Origin: Bacteroidaceae bacterium
Lineage (GTDB): Bacteria; Bacteroidota; Bacteroidia; Bacteroidales; Bacteroidaceae
Length of the DNA stretch: 64,000 bases
Direction of reading: 5' to 3'
Assembly: GCA_017642425.1 (NCBI GenBank)
Contig: JAGCPB010000065.1
Location: 1-64,000, forward strand
Shown: in pieces, positions 45,153 to 54,857 of the stretch
Layout: every line of letters begins with the position of its first letter
Position numbering within the stretch: position 1 is the stretch's first letter
Notes under the pieces: generated by a model
The model's input: the letters and a program-made list of their open reading frames with translations, nothing else
Databases searched by the model: none
Told to the model about the DNA's origin: nothing
Program-made: the position numbers and the translations under genes

Positions 45153-47048
45153 TCATCTCAGAAACTTAAGGAAATTTTCCGGATTGGTGTCAAAGGTGTA
45201 GGGGCCTTTGATTAGTTTCCCTTTTGAATCTATGATTACATAGAAGGGTTGGGCGTTGGCACCGAACTTGTGCCGTTGCAGAAGACTCCACTTGTCACCG
45301 ACAGTGCGGATTTTTACTTTTGTTCCGTTTTCATCGATGGATACAGTCTTTTTAAGAGGAGTCTTGTCATCTACGAACAGTGACACAAGAATGAATTTAT
45401 CCTTAATGATTTCAGATACTCTCGGGTCAGTCCAGACAGACGCCTCCATCTTTCGGCAGTTCACGCAGCCAAACCCTGTAAAGTCTATAAGTATCGGTTT
45501 GCCGGTTATCTCCGAATGCCTCAATGCATCGTTGAAATCGGTAAATTGCGGTTCTACATTCTGTTTCTTCTGACCGAATATCTGTGTGCCCATCGGTGGA
45601 GTGAAAGCGCTGATTGCCTTGAGCGGCGCACCCCAAAGCCCTGGCACAAGCCAGGCGGCAAATGCAATTGAAATTATTCCTGTTATTATTCCGGCAATGC
45701 CTATCTTCTGTTTCCCGCCTTTTTTCTTTTTGCCTATTGCGCCCAAAAGATAGAGCCCCAGGAAAAGGGCCATCAGAATCCAAAGCAGTATAAAGAGGTC
45801 ACGTGGCAGTATTCCCCAACCGTATGCCATATCTGCAACAGAGAGGAATTTAAGTGAGAATGCAAGTTCTATCACTCCTAACGTTACTTTTACCCTGTCC
45901 ATCCAGCTTCCTGATTTGGGTAAGGACTGAAGCCAGCTGGGAAACATTGCGAATAGAGTGAACGGGATGGCCATGGCCAGTGCAAATCCCAACATTCCTA
46001 TGGTGGGTGCAAGTATGCTTCCCGTCGAGGCTGCATCTACCAGCAGGAATCCTATAATAGGACCGGTGCATGAAAATGACACTATGGTAAGGGTAAGAGC
46101 CATAAAGAAAATGCCTCCTATGCCGGCGGCCGATGATTTCCGGTCCGTGCCTGTGCTCCATTTTGAGGGAAGTGTAAGCTCAAACAGCCCAAAGAAGGAT
46201 AAGGCGAACACTACCAGCATTATGAAGAATATGATGTTGACGACAGCGTTTGTGGCCAGAGCATTAAGTGCATTTGCTCCGAATACGAGCGTGATGGCCA
46301 GAGCCAGGGCTACGTATACGGCTATAATGGAGAGTCCATAGATTACCGCATCGCGCACGGCTCGGCGCCGGTTTGAAGAGCGTTTCAGGAAAAAGCTTAC
46401 GGTCATGGGAATGACCGGCCATACACAGGGTGTAAAGAGCGCTATAAGACCTCCCAGAAGGCTTGTCAGGAAAAGTCCCCACAGGCTGCTGTTATTGCCT
46501 ATATTGACGGCGTCATATTTTACCGGCGCCCAGGTCTGCTCATCATAACCTTCTATAAGATATAGGTCCGGAGAGGCGGATTTATCGGTGGATACGGTAT
46601 TTTTTGATTCTGCCGAACAGTTGAACTCAATATGCTGCGGCGGCAGGCAGCTTTCATCATTGCAGGCTCCGTATGTGAATGCTCCTTCAAGAATATAGTC
46701 CGGTGATGTGATTAGTAAGTCCTGATAGAAGCTGACCTTTTTCTCAAAGTAGCGTACCTTGATTCCGAATACAGGATCCATCTTTTCAATCTCATTGCCT
46801 TTAAACAGGATTGAGCCTACAGGAATTGCACCGGAAATGGTGTCAAAATTCAGTCCGGCACTTATGGGGCCGTCTGCCGGGAGGTTTGTGGAATATACAT
46901 GCCATCCGTCAGAAATTGTAAGGTCAAAACAGAGACGGACAGTATCGGTTGAGATTTTTTCAGTCTTTTGTGAGTTGGTGACAGGCCCGGAACCCAAACC
47001 CGGCAGAGCAACCAGAAAAAAGGATAATATGCAGGTGAGAAACGCCAT
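45153..47048 (-). CDS. dsbD: Thiol:disulfide interchange protein DsbD
   Basis: A protein of 631 residues that carries electrons from cytoplasmic thioredoxin to the periplasm. A signal peptide is followed by an alpha domain (25-150) with its cysteine pair in CNDESCLPP. A transmembrane DsbD/CcdA domain (about 180-430) has one Cys in FTPCVWPVIPM and the other in SFSCTGPIIGF. A C-terminal thioredoxin-like domain has FGCVNCRKM. All six expected cysteines are present. It supports cytochrome maturation and envelope disulfide repair. Confidence 0.95.
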   Translation of the reverse strand: MAFLTCILSFFLVALPGLGSGPVTNSQKTEKISTDTVRLCFDLTISDGWHVYSTNLPADGPISAGLNFDTISGAIPVGSILFKGNEIEKMDPVFGIKVRYFEKKVSFYQDLLITSPDYILEGAFTYGACNDESCLPPQHIEFNCSAESKNTVSTDKSASPDLYLIEGYDEQTWAPVKYDAVNIGNNSSLWGLFLTSLLGGLIALFTPCVWPVIPMTVSFFLKRSSNRRRAVRDAVIYGLSIIAVYVALALAITLVFGANALNALATNAVVNIIFFIMLVVFALSFFGLFELTLPSKWSTGTDRKSSAAGIGGIFFMALTLTIVSFSCTGPIIGFLLVDAASTGSILAPTIGMLGFALAMAIPFTLFAMFPSWLQSLPKSGSWMDRVKVTLGVIELAFSLKFLSVADMAYGWGILPRDLFILLWILMALFLGLYLLGAIGKKKKGGKQKIGIAGIITGIISIAFAAWLVPGLWGAPLKAISAFTPPMGTQIFGQKKQNVEPQFTDFNDALRHSEITGKPILIDFTGFGCVNCRKMEASVWTDPRVSEIIKDKFILVSLFVDDKTPLKKTVSIDENGTKVKIRTVGDKWSLLQRHKFGANAQPFYVIIDSKGKLIKGPYTFDTNPENFLKFLR

Positions 47049-47137
47049 ACCATTAATTTTGCGCGAAGATAATCAAAAAACACATATTGTTTTGTCAACA
47101 ATAAATAATATATTCGCATTTCAAATGGATTATCACA

Positions 47138-49249
47138 ATGAACAGGAATCGAATTACTGCACTTGTCGTTTTTATTGCAGCAGTTATTGCAGCCGCTTTT
47201 ATTATGAATACTAAGAAAGAAGACAGCAAGGTAAACATAGGTAAAACCAACATTCGGATTGAGGATGGCAGGCTCACTCCCGAGGCATTGTGGGCAATGG
47301 GCCGGATAGGAGGCGTAACTGTCTCCCCTGATGGTACCAGGATAGCATATCAGGTGTCATATTACAGTGTTGAGGAGAATGCAAGTCACACGGTCATCTA
47401 TGTGATGGATGACAAAGGTGAGAATCTGAAACTGCTTACCAAGACCGCAGTGTCTGAGCACAGTCCGGCATGGATAGACAATGACCACATTGCGTTCCTT
47501 ACTGTAAAAAAGGGCGTGCAGCAGATCTTCAGCATGGATGCCAACGGTAGGCATCGTAAGCAGCTTTCATTTTCTGACAAGGATGTGGAGGGATTCCTCT
47601 TCTCGCCCGACATGAAGAACGTTCTGATGGTCATGGGCGTACCCAATCCTCTTGTCAAGGAGCGTCAGTATGAGGATCTGCCCAAGTCCAGCGGTATGAT
47701 TGCTGATGACCTTATGTTCCGCCATTGGGACAGTTGGGTAACGTCACTGCCGCATCCGTTTGTGGCTTCTTTTGACGGTAAGGTATCGGACAAGACGGTT
47801 GACCTGCTTGAGGGTGAACCTTATGAGAGCCCCATGCTCCCGTTCGGCGGGATTGAGCAGTTTGCCTGGAGTCCCGACGGAAAAAGCGTGGCTTACACAT
47901 GCCGCAAGAAAGCTGGTGCCGAGTATACAAAGAGTACGGATTCAGACATATACCTTTATACTGTAGCAGACGGTAAGGAAAAGAATCTGTGCAAGCTGCC
48001 TGGTGCGGATGATCGTAACATGGGTTATGACACCAATCCCAAGTTCAGCGCAGACGGCAAGTATATAGCATGGCAGAGCATGGAGCGCGACGGCTATGAG
48101 AGTGACATAAACCGTCTCTATGTGATGGATTTGCAGAGCGGCCGCAAGTGGTCTGTATCAGAAGCTTTTGACAGTAATGTGGATGATTACATCTGGGCTG
48201 AGGACAAGGATTATTTCTACTTCATAGGTTCATGGCAGGGCTGTATGTCAATCTTTACTGTTGACCTGGATGGTAATGTACTGCCTATTAACACTGAGGC
48301 TTGTGACTACAATTCATTGGCATGGGCCGCAAACCGCAGGCTGATTGTGACACGCCAGTCAATGAAGTATGCAACAGAGATCTATTCCATGGATGTAAGG
48401 CGTGGAATTGCCGAGAAACTGTCACATGAGAATGACCACATATTCGGCCAGATGCCCAACATAAAGGTTGAGGCCAGGGCCGTAAAGACCACCGACGGAA
48501 AGGATATGCTTACCTGGGTGGTATTCCCGCCAAACTTTGACGAGAGCAAGAAATATCCTACCATCCTGTTCTGCGAGGGCGGTCCTCAAAGTATGGTTTC
48601 ACAGTTCTGGAGTTACCGTTGGAACTTCCGCATCATGGCTGCTCAGGGCTATATCGTAGTTGCTCCAAACCGCCGCGGTCTGCCAGGATTCGGCAAGAAG
48701 TGGTTGGAGGATATAAGCGGAGATTATGGCGGGCAGTGCATGAAGGACCTGCTGAGCGCCATAGATGATGTGGCTCAGGAGCCTTATGTAGACAAGGACC
48801 GTTTGGGTTGCGTGGGCGCAAGTTTCGGCGGATATTCGGTTTACTGGCTGGCAGGTCATCATGACGGACGTTTCAAGTGCTTCATAGCTCATGACGGTAT
48901 TTTCAACCTGGAACAGCAGTATGTGGAGACTGAGGAGATGTGGTTCCCGCAGTGGGATCTGGGTGGTCCCTATTGGGAAAAGAACAAGGTTACTGAGAGT
49001 ACATACGCCACATCACCGCATCTTTTTGCCGATAAGTGGGATACTCCTATCCTGTGCATACACGGTGAGAAGGATTACCGAATCCTTTATTCACAGGCAG
49101 TATCGGCTTTCCAGGCTGCAAGACTGCGCGGCGTTCCGGCAGAGTTGCTGCTGTTCCCCGATGAAAACCATTGGGTTCTGAAACCGCAGAACGGCATTCT
49201 GTGGCAGAGAACATATTTTGGTTGGCTTGACAGATGGCTTAAGAACTGA
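47138..49249 (+). CDS. S9 prolyl oligopeptidase-family peptidase (DPP5/acylaminoacyl-like)
   Basis: A protein of 703 residues with an N-terminal signal anchor (residues 5-24). A WD-like propeller (SPDGTRIAYQV, WSPDGKSVAYT) is followed by an alpha/beta hydrolase domain: Ser in GASFGGYS, Asp in HGEKDYRI, His in ENHWVL. This is the second S9 enzyme here and differs from the DPP-IV type at 37046 in its active-site surroundings. It probably releases dipeptides in the periplasm. Its end overlaps the upstream part of the AraC-type gene's reading frame, whose real start is 49257. Confidence 0.92.
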   Translation: MNRNRITALVVFIAAVIAAAFIMNTKKEDSKVNIGKTNIRIEDGRLTPEALWAMGRIGGVTVSPDGTRIAYQVSYYSVEENASHTVIYVMDDKGENLKLLTKTAVSEHSPAWIDNDHIAFLTVKKGVQQIFSMDANGRHRKQLSFSDKDVEGFLFSPDMKNVLMVMGVPNPLVKERQYEDLPKSSGMIADDLMFRHWDSWVTSLPHPFVASFDGKVSDKTVDLLEGEPYESPMLPFGGIEQFAWSPDGKSVAYTCRKKAGAEYTKSTDSDIYLYTVADGKEKNLCKLPGADDRNMGYDTNPKFSADGKYIAWQSMERDGYESDINRLYVMDLQSGRKWSVSEAFDSNVDDYIWAEDKDYFYFIGSWQGCMSIFTVDLDGNVLPINTEACDYNSLAWAANRRLIVTRQSMKYATEIYSMDVRRGIAEKLSHENDHIFGQMPNIKVEARAVKTTDGKDMLTWVVFPPNFDESKKYPTILFCEGGPQSMVSQFWSYRWNFRIMAAQGYIVVAPNRRGLPGFGKKWLEDISGDYGGQCMKDLLSAIDDVAQEPYVDKDRLGCVGASFGGYSVYWLAGHHDGRFKCFIAHDGIFNLEQQYVETEEMWFPQWDLGGPYWEKNKVTESTYATSPHLFADKWDTPILCIHGEKDYRILYSQAVSAFQAARLRGVPAELLLFPDENHWVLKPQNGILWQRTYFGWLDRWLKN

Positions 49250-49256
49250 AGATTAT

Positions 49257-50492
49257 ATGGAGAATCTGGTTTTTATACTCTTCAACATCCCTCCGCTGGT
49301 AGTTCTGATAGGAACATTCATATTGTTCTTTAAAGGCCAATGCAGCAGGAGCGTGCGCATAAGCATGTCGGTGCTTTTGTGGCTGTTGGTTATTGCAATG
49401 GGATTGTATGCGGAATTATATAACCCTAGGGTTCTGCAAAAACACCTTTGGCTTTTCAGTTTTCTGTTTTCTCTTGTTGCGCCATTTCTTCCGCCTACCT
49501 ATTTCCTTTTCCTTAACAGGCTTACGGATAAGCAGAAGACCCCAGGTCTGAATATACTGGTTTTCCTGCCGGCAATCCTATACGCTGCGATGCTGTTGTC
49601 GGCCAATATGTTCATGAGTCAAACCGAGAGGTTCGCCTTCATGGCAAATGAAATTATGGGGCAGAGCATACATACTGATTCTTCAAATGCATATGACTGG
49701 ATGGTGCTGTTGGGAACAAAGGTGTTCGGAGTTTTTATTGCCATTGAGGGTATTCTGGTGATGATATACGGTGAATTCCGTCTGAATACCTATCTGCATT
49801 TGCTGGATGAATACTATACTACCAACCGTTCTGCCAAAATGAGAAAGGTAAGAGGTGTCCATTCACTTTCCATCATCGTGGCATCCCTGTTCCTGTTCAT
49901 GTCAATCATTCCGTTGTCTGATGCCGCCAATATGATATGGTTCCTGGCCATAATCCTGATTATCGAGATAGTGATGGTATCATATATCATATCATATGTG
50001 ATGAGAATCGAGTATTCGGCCGAGGATCTGTACGCGATGATGGATAACGACAGGAAAACAGAAGGCGTCAGTACGTTTAAACAAAACGCTGATGCAATCC
50101 CGTCACAATCGGTTAGCAATAACATTCCTGATTTCCCAAGAGTCGTGGAACCCATTCCGCCGCTTATTGTCAGAATAGATGAGGCAATGGAGAAAAAAGG
50201 TCTTTTCCTGCGTACCGATCTTTCAATCGTTTCTCTTTCGGAAGAAGTTGGAACCAACAGGACTTACGTTTCAAAGGCTATCAAGGATGCCAAGGGATGC
50301 AATTTCTCGGATTACGTGAACCGTTACCGTATGGATTACGCTCTTGAACTTATGAAGAATACTCCAAAAGATAGTATCATAATTCAGAATATAGCAGTTC
50401 AGTGCGGATGCGGGTCTATCCAGACCTTCTACCGGTATTTCAAGATGTTCTATAACGAGACTCCAACCCAATGGATAGAGAGGAATAAATGA
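49257..50492 (+). CDS. Membrane-bound AraC-family regulator with 7-TM sensor
   Basis: A protein of 412 residues. The N-terminal half (1-250) has about seven hydrophobic segments. A linker (255-300) leads to a C-terminal AraC/XylS helix-turn-helix pair (about 305-412): LSIVSLSEEVGTNRTYVSKAIK and IIIQNIAVQCGCGSIQTFYRYFKMFYNETPTQW. A membrane-held transcription factor could couple an envelope or lipid signal to DNA. The ATG at 49257 follows the S9 stop by 7 nt, so it is probably co-transcribed with the peptidase. A bidirectional terminator follows. Confidence 0.9.
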   Translation: MENLVFILFNIPPLVVLIGTFILFFKGQCSRSVRISMSVLLWLLVIAMGLYAELYNPRVLQKHLWLFSFLFSLVAPFLPPTYFLFLNRLTDKQKTPGLNILVFLPAILYAAMLLSANMFMSQTERFAFMANEIMGQSIHTDSSNAYDWMVLLGTKVFGVFIAIEGILVMIYGEFRLNTYLHLLDEYYTTNRSAKMRKVRGVHSLSIIVASLFLFMSIIPLSDAANMIWFLAIILIIEIVMVSYIISYVMRIEYSAEDLYAMMDNDRKTEGVSTFKQNADAIPSQSVSNNIPDFPRVVEPIPPLIVRIDEAMEKKGLFLRTDLSIVSLSEEVGTNRTYVSKAIKDAKGCNFSDYVNRYRMDYALELMKNTPKDSIIIQNIAVQCGCGSIQTFYRYFKMFYNETPTQWIERNK

Positions 50493-50520
50493 AAAGAGCC
50501 CCGCGGGGCTCTTTTTATTT
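50492..50520. terminator. Bidirectional terminator between the AraC-type gene and yidC
   Basis: A 12-bp perfect inverted repeat (AAAAGAGCCCCG/CGGGGCTCTTTT) with T runs on both outer sides. It overlaps the last bases of both convergent genes. Confidence 0.9.
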
Positions 50521-52404
50521 CTTCTGCTGCTGTTTCTGCAAGCGCTCCTGTTCTTTCTGGAGAGCCTCCAGGCGAGCCATCATGTTGCTCCCACCGGCTT
50601 TGCGCTTGGTGGGATCATTGCGGTTGGCTTCATAGTCAGCCTCTAGTTTTGCCAGGATTGCCTTGTCATCGGTAGAACGGCGCAGCCATATCATAGTGAT
50701 GATACCTACAAGACCGGATATGAAGTAGTAGTAGCACAGACCTGATGAGTAGTTGTTGAATGAGAAGAAGAATATAACCGGCATGGCGTACATCATCCAG
50801 CGCATCATCTTCATGGTGTCCTCCTGTCCCGGGTTCATCTGTTGCTGCTGCATTGAGTAGATGGTGTTGATGATATTGGTCACACAGAACAGCACGCAGA
50901 ATATGCTCAGGTGGTTACCTATAAGCGGAATATTGTTAGTCCAGCTGATCAGGTCATCAAATCCTGTCAAGTCTGTTGCCCAGAGGAAACTCTGCTGACG
51001 CAGCTCGATTGCGTTTGGCACAAAGAAAAAGAACGCCATCCAGACCGGCATCTGTATCAGTGACGGCAGGCAGCCACCCATGGGGCTGACTCCGTATTTG
51101 CTGTAAACGGCCATAGTCTCCTGCTGTTTCTTCATTGCATCCTCAGGTTTGGGGTATTTGGCGTTGACTTCATCCACGTACGGCTTGAGGGCACGCATTT
51201 TGGCCGATGACATGTAACTCTTGACCTGTGCGGGGAATACCAGAACCTTCACGATAAGGGTCATGAGCAGGATTACGATTCCCATGTTCAGGTTCCACTT
51301 TGAGAGCAGGTTGAACAGCGGTATTATGAGGAAACGGTTGACTTCACGAACTACTGGCCAACCCAGGTCTATCACGCGGTTAAGGCGTATCTTGCGGTCT
51401 CCGTGTGCAAGCTTGCTGTTCTGCTTGAGTATCTTGTAGTCATTTGGACCTATGTAGAACTGGAACCGGGTGGGCTGGCTTCCGCTGGGATCAAAATGAG
51501 TGTTGGTCTTGGCCATGAGCTTCTTCATGTAGCCATTGCCTTTAAGATATGATATGCCGGAGAGTTGGGCTCCGCCGTCATAGGTATCGGAAGCAATCAT
51601 TATGCATGAGAAGAACTGGTTCTTGTAGGCAACCCAGTCAAGTTGCTCCTCGATGGTCTTGTTGCTTGCCCTGCGTGATTTCTTTGTAGCCGGAGAGATA
51701 CCCATAACCTTAGCCTTGACTTTGTCTGCACGCTTATAGGTGAGGGTGGTGTAACGCTGCTCAAACTCGAATCCTTTCTCCTGCTGGCGAAGGTTCTGGA
51801 TCCAGTCAATCGCCAGAGTGTTGAGATTTGACGAGAAGAAATTGTCCATACCCGATGCCTGTATGTCAAGGTTGAGCATATAACTTTCCGGTAGGAGAGT
51901 GTAGACAAAATCCAGATGTCCGTAACCGTTGGTGTTGAGACGCAGGGTCACAGATGATGAAGTGTTGCTGACAGTTTCAAAATAGAGGTTCTTGCTCTGT
52001 ATGTTCTGGTTCTTGCCGTCAATCTTGAAATTCAGGCTTATCTCGTCCTGGCTGAAAAGGGTTACATTGTTTCCCTGTTGGTCATTGTAGTTGCTCAGTG
52101 TGGCAAAGGCGGGAACTGCGCCTTTTGATGAGATACCTATTTTGACCAGACCGTTATCCAGTACCGTGACGTTTTCATTGCCGTTCATGGCAGGGAAAAG
52201 CGGAGACAGGGAGTCCTGCTGGGATATGGCTATTGTCGTTTCCAAAGCAGACTGGATGGAATCAGCCGGGTTTTCCTTCTGAATGTTTTGCTCATAACGG
52301 GCTTTTGCAGGAGCGGTTTTCTTCTGGCTGTTGCCTGACCACAGAAATACCAGTACCAAAACTACGCTTATAAGCGTCACTCCTATTAATGTTCTTCTGT
52401 CCAC
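50515..52404 (-). CDS. yidC: Membrane protein insertase YidC
   Basis: A protein of 629 residues that inserts and folds inner-membrane proteins with or without SecYEG. It has an N-terminal anchor (5-24), a large periplasmic P1 domain (about 60-340) and a C-terminal core with five membrane helices (WNLNMGIVILLMTLIVKVLVFP, GCLPSLIQMPVWMAFFFF). A basic coiled C-terminal tail (EALQKEQERLQKQQQKK) would contact the ribosome. The start is GTG, 28 nt after a -7 box TACCTTTG (52439-52432, minus strand). Confidence 0.97.
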   Translation of the reverse strand: MDRRTLIGVTLISVVLVLVFLWSGNSQKKTAPAKARYEQNIQKENPADSIQSALETTIAISQQDSLSPLFPAMNGNENVTVLDNGLVKIGISSKGAVPAFATLSNYNDQQGNNVTLFSQDEISLNFKIDGKNQNIQSKNLYFETVSNTSSSVTLRLNTNGYGHLDFVYTLLPESYMLNLDIQASGMDNFFSSNLNTLAIDWIQNLRQQEKGFEFEQRYTTLTYKRADKVKAKVMGISPATKKSRRASNKTIEEQLDWVAYKNQFFSCIMIASDTYDGGAQLSGISYLKGNGYMKKLMAKTNTHFDPSGSQPTRFQFYIGPNDYKILKQNSKLAHGDRKIRLNRVIDLGWPVVREVNRFLIIPLFNLLSKWNLNMGIVILLMTLIVKVLVFPAQVKSYMSSAKMRALKPYVDEVNAKYPKPEDAMKKQQETMAVYSKYGVSPMGGCLPSLIQMPVWMAFFFFVPNAIELRQQSFLWATDLTGFDDLISWTNNIPLIGNHLSIFCVLFCVTNIINTIYSMQQQQMNPGQEDTMKMMRWMMYAMPVIFFFSFNNYSSGLCYYYFISGLVGIITMIWLRRSTDDKAILAKLEADYEANRNDPTKRKAGGSNMMARLEALQKEQERLQKQQQKK

Positions 52405-52524
52405 TGTAACTGTTGATTATAATTCGGGACGCAAAGGTACAAAAAAAGATATACCATTATTGAGGAGCTGATACATATAAAAGGATTTTATTGTATTTTT
52501 GCACTTGAACCTTACTACAAGGCT

Positions 52525-53874
52525 ATGAAACAAAGTTTTGCGATTATCGCAATTCTATTATTGTCAATTACGACCGCAGCTCAGGAAACCCCGGATTCAG
52601 TAAGGGGGATTCTTCCTGATACCGTTGTCATATCTCAAGGGTTGAAAGCCAGACTTGATTCTTTGTCAAATCCGTTTGATGATGACTGGGGCATATCATA
52701 TGATGATATATCGGATAATCCTCTCTATTTCAAGCTTTTTATGCCTTTGGTGCTTTATGGCTCGGCCGTGTCTGATGCAATATCCCCTGATCCGGGCAGG
52801 ACTGCTGACCAGGACAGCCTGCTCCCGTTGATGCCTTTGGAGGACGGTAATGACCGGACCCTTGCCAGAATGATAGACGAGGCGTTGGTAAAGATATATC
52901 TGGAGCATCCTGAACTGGTAAAGATGACAGAAGAGGAACTTATGGATGTGCCCGGTATCATTCCTATCTCTGATGATATGGTGAGCGGAATAAGATTCCG
53001 GGAGATGCGTGCAGGACGTCAGAAACCGTCTGACGACAAGAATCCTGAGAGGGTACGTACCAAACAGCGTTACTGGAAGACATTCGGTAATTTTCAGGGC
53101 AAATATACCCAGAGCCACTATTCGGACAACTGGTACAAAGGCGGTGAAAGCAACCATTCGATATTGGGACAGATAAATTTGGAGGCCGATTACGCAAAGA
53201 ACCAGACTACATGGGACAATAAACTTGAGTTGAAACTAGGGTACTATACCACCGAAATAAACGGTGAGAATACATTCCGTACCAACGAGGACCTGATCCG
53301 TTTTACATCAAAATACGGTTTCAAGGCCTGGAAAAGCTGGAACTATACGGCCCAGTTCCAGGGCTATACCCAGTTTATGCCTGTATTTGACACCAAGGTT
53401 ACAACCAAACTCAAATCCAAGTTCTTTGCTCCAGCGTATGGAAACATCTCCTTGGGTATGGATTACAAGCCTAAGTTCAAGAACAAGAACATAACGCTTT
53501 CGGTGTTGCTGTCACCCTTCTCATATAACTGCAGATATGTCAGCGTAGACAGTATTGCAACCAATTTTGGTATAGACAAGGGCAAGAATTTCAAATACAC
53601 AATGGGTTCCCGTCTGGACGCAAACCTTAAATGGACGTTCATGACAGACTTTACGTGGACATCAAAGACACAGTTCTATACCAGTTTTGAGAGCACTGAG
53701 GTCAATCTTGAGAATACTATCGATTATAAACTGTCCAAGTACCTGTCACTGCAGTTCTTCTGCCACTGGCGTTTTGATGACAGCGTCAAGCGCAAGAAAG
53801 ACAAGGACGGTAACCTGATGGGCTACGGTCAGTTCAAGGAATTCTTTACTCTTAATTTCAATTACGCCTGGTGA
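52525..53874 (+). CDS. DUF3078 family secreted protein
   Basis: A protein of 449 residues with a signal peptide (MKQSFAIIAILLLSITTAAQ). From about 180 to the end it alternates aromatic and polar residues in long strands (NWYKGGESNHSILGQIN, WDNKLELKLGYYTT) and ends in FNYAW, consistent with an outer-membrane beta-barrel. It fits DUF3078, a Bacteroidetes family of unknown role. A -7 box TATTTTTG (52494-52501) precedes the ATG by 23 nt. The last 13 nt overlap the convergent SDR gene. Confidence 0.88.
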   Translation: MKQSFAIIAILLLSITTAAQETPDSVRGILPDTVVISQGLKARLDSLSNPFDDDWGISYDDISDNPLYFKLFMPLVLYGSAVSDAISPDPGRTADQDSLLPLMPLEDGNDRTLARMIDEALVKIYLEHPELVKMTEEELMDVPGIIPISDDMVSGIRFREMRAGRQKPSDDKNPERVRTKQRYWKTFGNFQGKYTQSHYSDNWYKGGESNHSILGQINLEADYAKNQTTWDNKLELKLGYYTTEINGENTFRTNEDLIRFTSKYGFKAWKSWNYTAQFQGYTQFMPVFDTKVTTKLKSKFFAPAYGNISLGMDYKPKFKNKNITLSVLLSPFSYNCRYVSVDSIATNFGIDKGKNFKYTMGSRLDANLKWTFMTDFTWTSKTQFYTSFESTEVNLENTIDYKLSKYLSLQFFCHWRFDDSVKRKKDKDGNLMGYGQFKEFFTLNFNYAW

Positions 53875-54725
53875 TTGCGGCGTTCGCGCATTATGTCGCG
53901 GCGGCGTTTGAACGGTGAGTCAGGCTCGCACGCCATGTACCAGTATTCCATGTGGTCGGTTATGGTGGGGAACAGGCGTGTAAGTACCAACAGCAGTTTT
54001 CCGGTGAATGTAAGCGTAGCCCGGCGGGAACGCTTGCGTATGTGATTGAGCATGATAAGCCCCACTTTCTCTGATGACATCATCTTGCCCTCTTCACGAG
54101 GAGTATCACCCTGTACGCTTCCGTCTGCCATAAGGGCGGTCTTACGTATGTTTGATGCGGTGAATCCGGGGGCGTATATCATAACGTGCAGTCCATCATA
54201 GAGATGCTCGGAGCGCAGTGTGTCCAGGAATCCGTTGATGGCAAACTTTGATGCCGAATAACCCGTGCGGCCGGGCAACCCTTTGTAACCGGCGGTGGAG
54301 ATGACTCCCACAACTGAGCCTTTGGTTTCCAGAAGATAGGGCAGTGCATACTTGGTGCAATATATTGTGCCCCAGAAATTTACGTCCATAAGACGGTGGA
54401 TTACGCTTAGGTCCAGATCCTTGAACATGGCGCGCATGGATATGCCGGCGTTGTTAATGAGTATGTCTATCTGTCCGAATTTTTTTACGGTCTGTTCTAT
54501 CAGGTTACGGCAGTCTGCCTCTATGGATACGTCGGTCCTGACGCTTATGACATCGGTATACTGCGAGAGTTCACGGCAAAGTTCATCCAGTTTGTCCACT
54601 GATCTGGCGGCAAGCACTACCTTGGCATGGTACTTGGCAAGCAGTGTGGCAGTGGCAAGGCCTATTCCGGAACTTGCACCGGTTACAATTGCAACTTTGT
54701 CCCTGAAATATCTCTCGTTGTTCAT
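53862..54725 (-). CDS. Short-chain dehydrogenase/reductase (SDR)
   Basis: An NAD(P)-dependent oxidoreductase of 287 residues of the classical SDR type. TGASSGIG binds the cofactor, NNAGIS supports the fold, and the catalytic Ser-Tyr-Lys are in VISTAGYKGL and YSASK. The C-terminal hydrophobic stretch (about 230-250, RATLTFTGKLLLVLTRLFP) suggests membrane association, as in some acyl- or retinol-type SDRs. The substrate is unknown. Confidence 0.92.
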   Translation of the reverse strand: MNNERYFRDKVAIVTGASSGIGLATATLLAKYHAKVVLAARSVDKLDELCRELSQYTDVISVRTDVSIEADCRNLIEQTVKKFGQIDILINNAGISMRAMFKDLDLSVIHRLMDVNFWGTIYCTKYALPYLLETKGSVVGVISTAGYKGLPGRTGYSASKFAINGFLDTLRSEHLYDGLHVMIYAPGFTASNIRKTALMADGSVQGDTPREEGKMMSSEKVGLIMLNHIRKRSRRATLTFTGKLLLVLTRLFPTITDHMEYWYMACEPDSPFKRRRDIMRERRNHQA

Positions 54726-54857
54726 CTCGACTATTGTTATTGTGCCGTAAAGGTATAAGTTTTTTTGTCATCAGACACTATCGGAGCAGTTTTGTGGTCT
54801 TATTGGAACAAAATTTCTCCATTTTGTGTAATTTCGCGCCTTGAAAAACAAGATGAA

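Noticed and set aside
47049..47137. Consensus promoter for the S9 peptidase
   Set aside because: Only TATATTCG is seen, one mismatch from TAnnTTTG and without a -33 box.
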